Shown here in pieces: positions 30,901 through 34,625 of a stretch of 34,625 bases of DNA (its first letter is position 1; the number at the start of each line of letters is the position of its first letter). The stretch lies in assembly GCA_014904845.1 (NCBI GenBank), contig MU119642.1:1-34625 (forward strand), given 5' to 3'. Source of the stretch: Acephala macrosclerotiorum (Eukaryota; Ascomycota; Leotiomycetes; Helotiales; Mollisiaceae). The position numbers were made by a program, and so were the translations under genes. The notes under the pieces were generated by a model. It did no database searches. It was not told the DNA's origin and saw only the letters and a list, made by a program, of their open reading frames with translations.

Positions 30901-33900
30901 AAGTATTATTAATTTAAAAAATATATAAATAAAATAATATAAAAAATAAAATTATTTTTTTCGATTTTTTATAAAACTTTTTTTTTTTAATAAAAAAAAA
31001 ATAAATAAAATTTTAAATAAAAAAATTTTCGACGAAAAAATCAAAAAATATTTTTTTATAATAATATTATTATTTTTAAATATAAATATTAAAAAAAAAT
31101 ATTTAAAAAATAATACGAAATATTAATTATTTTATTTTATTAAAAAAAAACGAAATCGAAAAATTTTCGAATATAAAAACAAAAAAAAAACTCGAATAGA
31201 AAAAATAATTTTAATTTAAAATTATTTAATATAAACGTTAATATAATATATAAATTTAAATTTAAAAAAATGCGATTTATCGATTTAATCGATAAAATTA
31301 AAAAAGTTTTTAAAAAACGAAAAAATTAATTCGAACGATTTAAAGTACGAAAAATATTTTAAAAATATATTAAAAAGTATATAAAATATTTATTATTACA
31401 AATTATTTCAATATTAAAAAAATTACGATTTATTTTTAAATAATTAATATTTTTATTTATTAAAAATTTAAAAAAAAAATATTTAATAAAATAATATTTA
31501 ATCGTAAAAAAATAATAATATTTAATTAAAAATTTTTTTTTAAAATTTATAAAAATATTAATTCGTTTATTCGTATTAAAATAATTTAATATATAATATA
31601 ATAAAAAAAATATTTTTATTATTTTAAAATTTTATTTTCAATTATAATAAAAATATTTTAAAAACGATTTAATTATAAAATATTTACAAAAAGTAATAAT
31701 TTTTATTAAAATTTTTAATTTTTAATCGTAAAAAAAATCGTTAAAATTTATTAATTAATTAATGCAATTATAAAAATAAATTTAATTATTTTAAAAAACG
31801 TTAATATATTTTTTTTTATTAATAAATTTTTTAAAGAATTTATCGAATATTTTTACGTTTTTTTAATAAATTTCTTTTTTAAATACGATTAATTTATATT
31901 AAACGTTCGAAATAAAAATATAATAATTTTTATAAATAATAATATTATTTTAAAAAATAATTAATTTTATAATTTAATTCGTTCGAATTATTATAATAAT
32001 TTTAAAAAACGTATTTTTTAAAATCGTAATACTATTTTTAAATAATATAAAAATTAAAAAACTTTATACGAATTATAATAACGAATTAATACTTTTAAAA
32101 ATTCGTTGATTCGTTTTTAAATATATTTAAAATTTAAATAAAATATTAAATTAAATCGAAAAAATTTAAATTTATATAAAATTCAAATTACAATTTTATT
32201 AAAACGAAATAATTATTATTAATTTCATTTATAATTCTAAAAAACGTTTTTTTAAAAATACGAAAATTATTAAAATTTTAAAATAAATTAAATATAATAA
32301 TATTATTAAAATTAAAATTTTTATTAAAATTTATATTTATTATAAAATATAAATTTAATATTTTAATATTATTATCGAATTATTATATCGATAAATTAAA
32401 AAAAACGAATTTTTCGAATAAAAAAAAAATAAAAAATTATTATAATATTTTTATAAAATAAATTTAGAACGATTTTAATATTTTATAAAATTTAATATAA
32501 TTTTATTAATAAATAAAAAATAATTATTTTAAATATCGCTATTAATTAATAAAAATATAAAAAAATATTTAATTAATATAATAATAAAAAACGAAAACGA
32601 ATAATTCGATACGAATTAAAATTTTAAAATATTATTAAATAAAATTATAATATAATAAAAAAAAAATATCGAAAAATTTTAAAATTCTTTTATAAATTAT
32701 AATTTTATTTTTAAAACGAATATTAATACGTTTATTGTTTAATTAAATTAAATAATAATAAATTTTTTTAACGTTTTAATTATTTATTAATTCGTTTAAA
32801 TACGATTATTCGATTTCAAAATTAAATATATTAAAAAAATATTTATATTATTATAAACGAATTATTTAAAAAATCGCGAATAAAAAACGATAATTTAAAA
32901 AAAAAAAAATATCGACGAATTTATTATAATCGAATTTAATTATATTAAAATAATTTTAATTTCGATTAAAAAACGTAAAATTAATCGAAAAATTAAAAAT
33001 AAACTATTTATAATTAAAAATAAATACGTAAAATAAAAATATTTATTTAAATTATTAAATTAAATTTAAAAAAATTCTTTTAAATTTAATATTTTTAATT
33101 TTTAATTTTTAATATCGATCGTATTTTTCGTATACGTCGTATTAATTACTTTTTTTAAAATTAATAAATTATTAAATAATAATAATAATAATAATTTTTT
33201 TTTTTTTTAATAATAATTATTCGAATTATTTTTAAAATAATTAAAATAATTTTCAAAAATAAAATTTTATAAATTAATTCGAAAATTTGTCGATTATAAC
33301 GTTTAAAATAAAATACTATAAAAAAATATTATTAAATTTTATTTATTTCGATTTATTTTAAACGATTTAAAATAATATATAATAATTATAATTAAATTAT
33401 ATAATAAGTTCGAATATATTAAAAAAAAAAAGTATTTATTATCGAGTAATTAATCGATATTATTAAAAAAAATATTATGAAAACGTTTAAAATTTTATAA
33501 TAAATTATAGTAATTATTAATATAAAAATAAAAAAATATATAAATAAATTTTATATTTTTAAAAAATAATTTCTTTATTTTATTATATTGAAATAAATAT
33601 AATTAAATTTTCGTAATATAAAATATTTTATAATTTAATTATAATACGAAATAATTTTTTCGATTAAATTAAAATTAAATTAATAAAAAATTCGATTTTT
33701 AAAAAAATTATTAAATTTATTTATAATAATATTATTTATAAATATAACGTTTTTAATTATATAAAATTAAACGAAAAACTCGAATTTAAAAAAATTATTA
33801 TTAAAAAATTAAATAAACTCGAAATTAAAAAAATTATTATTTTTATATATAATTCGAAAATAAATAAAATAATTAAATAAAAATATTAATTTATTATTAT

Positions 33901-34625
33901 TATATTAATTATTTTGATAAAAAAAATAAAAAAAAAATTAATTAAATATACGTTATTTTATATAATTTATAGTAAAAAAATGATTTTATTTATTAAAATT
34001 CGATTTTTTATTTAAAAAACTTTCGATTAAAACGAAATATATAATCGAACGAAATTAAATAAATTAAAAATTAAATAAATTAAAATACGAAATTAAAATA
34101 TAAAAAAATCGAAATTAAAAAAAAAATATAATTATAAATAAAATTTTATTTTAATATATAATATTAAATTTATTAAATAAATTAATTAAAAAAAATATAT
34201 TTACTCGAAAAAATAAATAAAATAATAATTTAAAAATTATATATTAAAAATCGTTTAAAAAAATTCGTTAAAAAAAATAAATATTAAAATTTTTTAAATA
34301 ATAATAAAAATATAAATATAAAAAAAAAACGATTACAAAATTTTATAATAAATAAAATACTCAAAAAATTAAAAAAAAAAAAAAAATTATAATTCGTATT
34401 TTTAAATTTAAAAAAATTAAAAAAAAAAAATATATACGATTTTTTAAAAATTAAATAAATAAAAAAAATTTATTAAATTTCGAAATAATAATAATTTTTT
34501 AATTAAAAAAAATTTATTTTTTATTTTTTTATTTATAACGATTTTATTTTTTTATTAATTTTTTTTAAAATATTTTTATTTATTTTAATAAATTTTATTT
34601 ATATTTTAAAAATTTTATTTTTTTT
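27688..34625. repeat. AT-rich RIP-saturated block, right flank
   Basis: About 6.9 kb of nearly pure A/T with stops in every frame. As on the left, most C and G that remain are in CpG (ACGA, TCGA and TTCG are the common contexts), with a minority in ACT. No open frame of useful length is seen. It most likely consists of transposons mutated to saturation by RIP. I looked for traces of reverse transcriptase motifs near 33750-34100 but could not support any. Confidence 0.85.
27951..27979 (+). repeat. Poly(A) tract, 29 A
   Basis: An uninterrupted run of 29 A, the longest homopolymer noticed in the window, lies just inside the AT-rich block. It might be the tail of a non-LTR retroelement inserted in plus orientation, but in this composition a slippage-grown A run is equally likely. 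No flanking target-site duplication was recognised. Confidence 0.6.

Noticed and set aside
33750..34100. Possible RIP-mutated retrotransposon reverse transcriptase
   Set aside because: I tried to read polymerase motifs through the A/T sequence, but no spacing or residue pattern could be supported without a computed de-RIP alignment.
1..34625. CRISPR arrays, tRNA and rRNA genes
   Set aside because: No regularly spaced repeats and no tRNA- or rRNA-like conserved blocks were seen; CRISPR is not expected in a fungal nuclear genome.

Overview
The window looks like nuclear DNA of a filamentous ascomycete (Pezizomycotina, possibly Leotiomycetes; the class is a guess). The evidence is short 44-58 bp GT-AG introns, a fused TrpA-TrpB tryptophan synthase, a Zn2Cys6 regulator, several proteins of the fungus-specific 2EXR family, and two blocks of extremely AT-rich DNA with the signature of repeat-induced point mutation (RIP).

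Layout. Positions 1 to about 4140 and about 27700 to 34625 are almost pure A/T with no readable gene, and most surviving C and G sit in CpG. A gene island of ordinary composition lies between them. Two diverged direct copies of one ~265 bp repeat (about 3314-3578 and 27420-27687) sit at the two edges of the island. Their differences are mostly C-to-T and G-to-A, with the left copy the more degraded.

Inside the island, the first 4 kb (about 4.6-8.4 kb, minus strand) is a tandem set of 2EXR-family copies: one broken, one probably truncated, one intact (7373-8361). Next are two housekeeping genes sharing a 316 bp divergent promoter region: a succinate dehydrogenase assembly factor (SDHAF4/Sdh8 type, minus) and tryptophan synthase (plus, six exons, 721 residues). 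They are followed by a flavin monooxygenase (minus) carrying one in-frame TAG and a perfect in-frame 42 bp tandem duplication, a single-pass membrane protein of unrecognised family (plus), an APH-fold protein with altered catalytic residues (plus), and two more broken fragments on the minus strand, one with a clear 2EXR motif. The last part holds a six-exon Zn2Cys6 transcription factor, about 1.8 kb of patchwork probably made of transposon debris, and a second, catalytically intact APH-family gene with five exons.

Reading as a whole: essential single-copy genes (TRP, SDH8) survive intact between RIP-saturated blocks, while the multi-copy 2EXR family and the monooxygenase carry stop codons, several of which can be explained by CpA-to-TpA changes. 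I see no multi-gene pathway, CRISPR array, tRNA or rRNA. The most interesting features are the pattern of mutation, the repeat-bounded island and the decaying 2EXR cluster. All exon boundaries were read by eye from splice signals, reading frame and family motifs; none is supported by transcript data.
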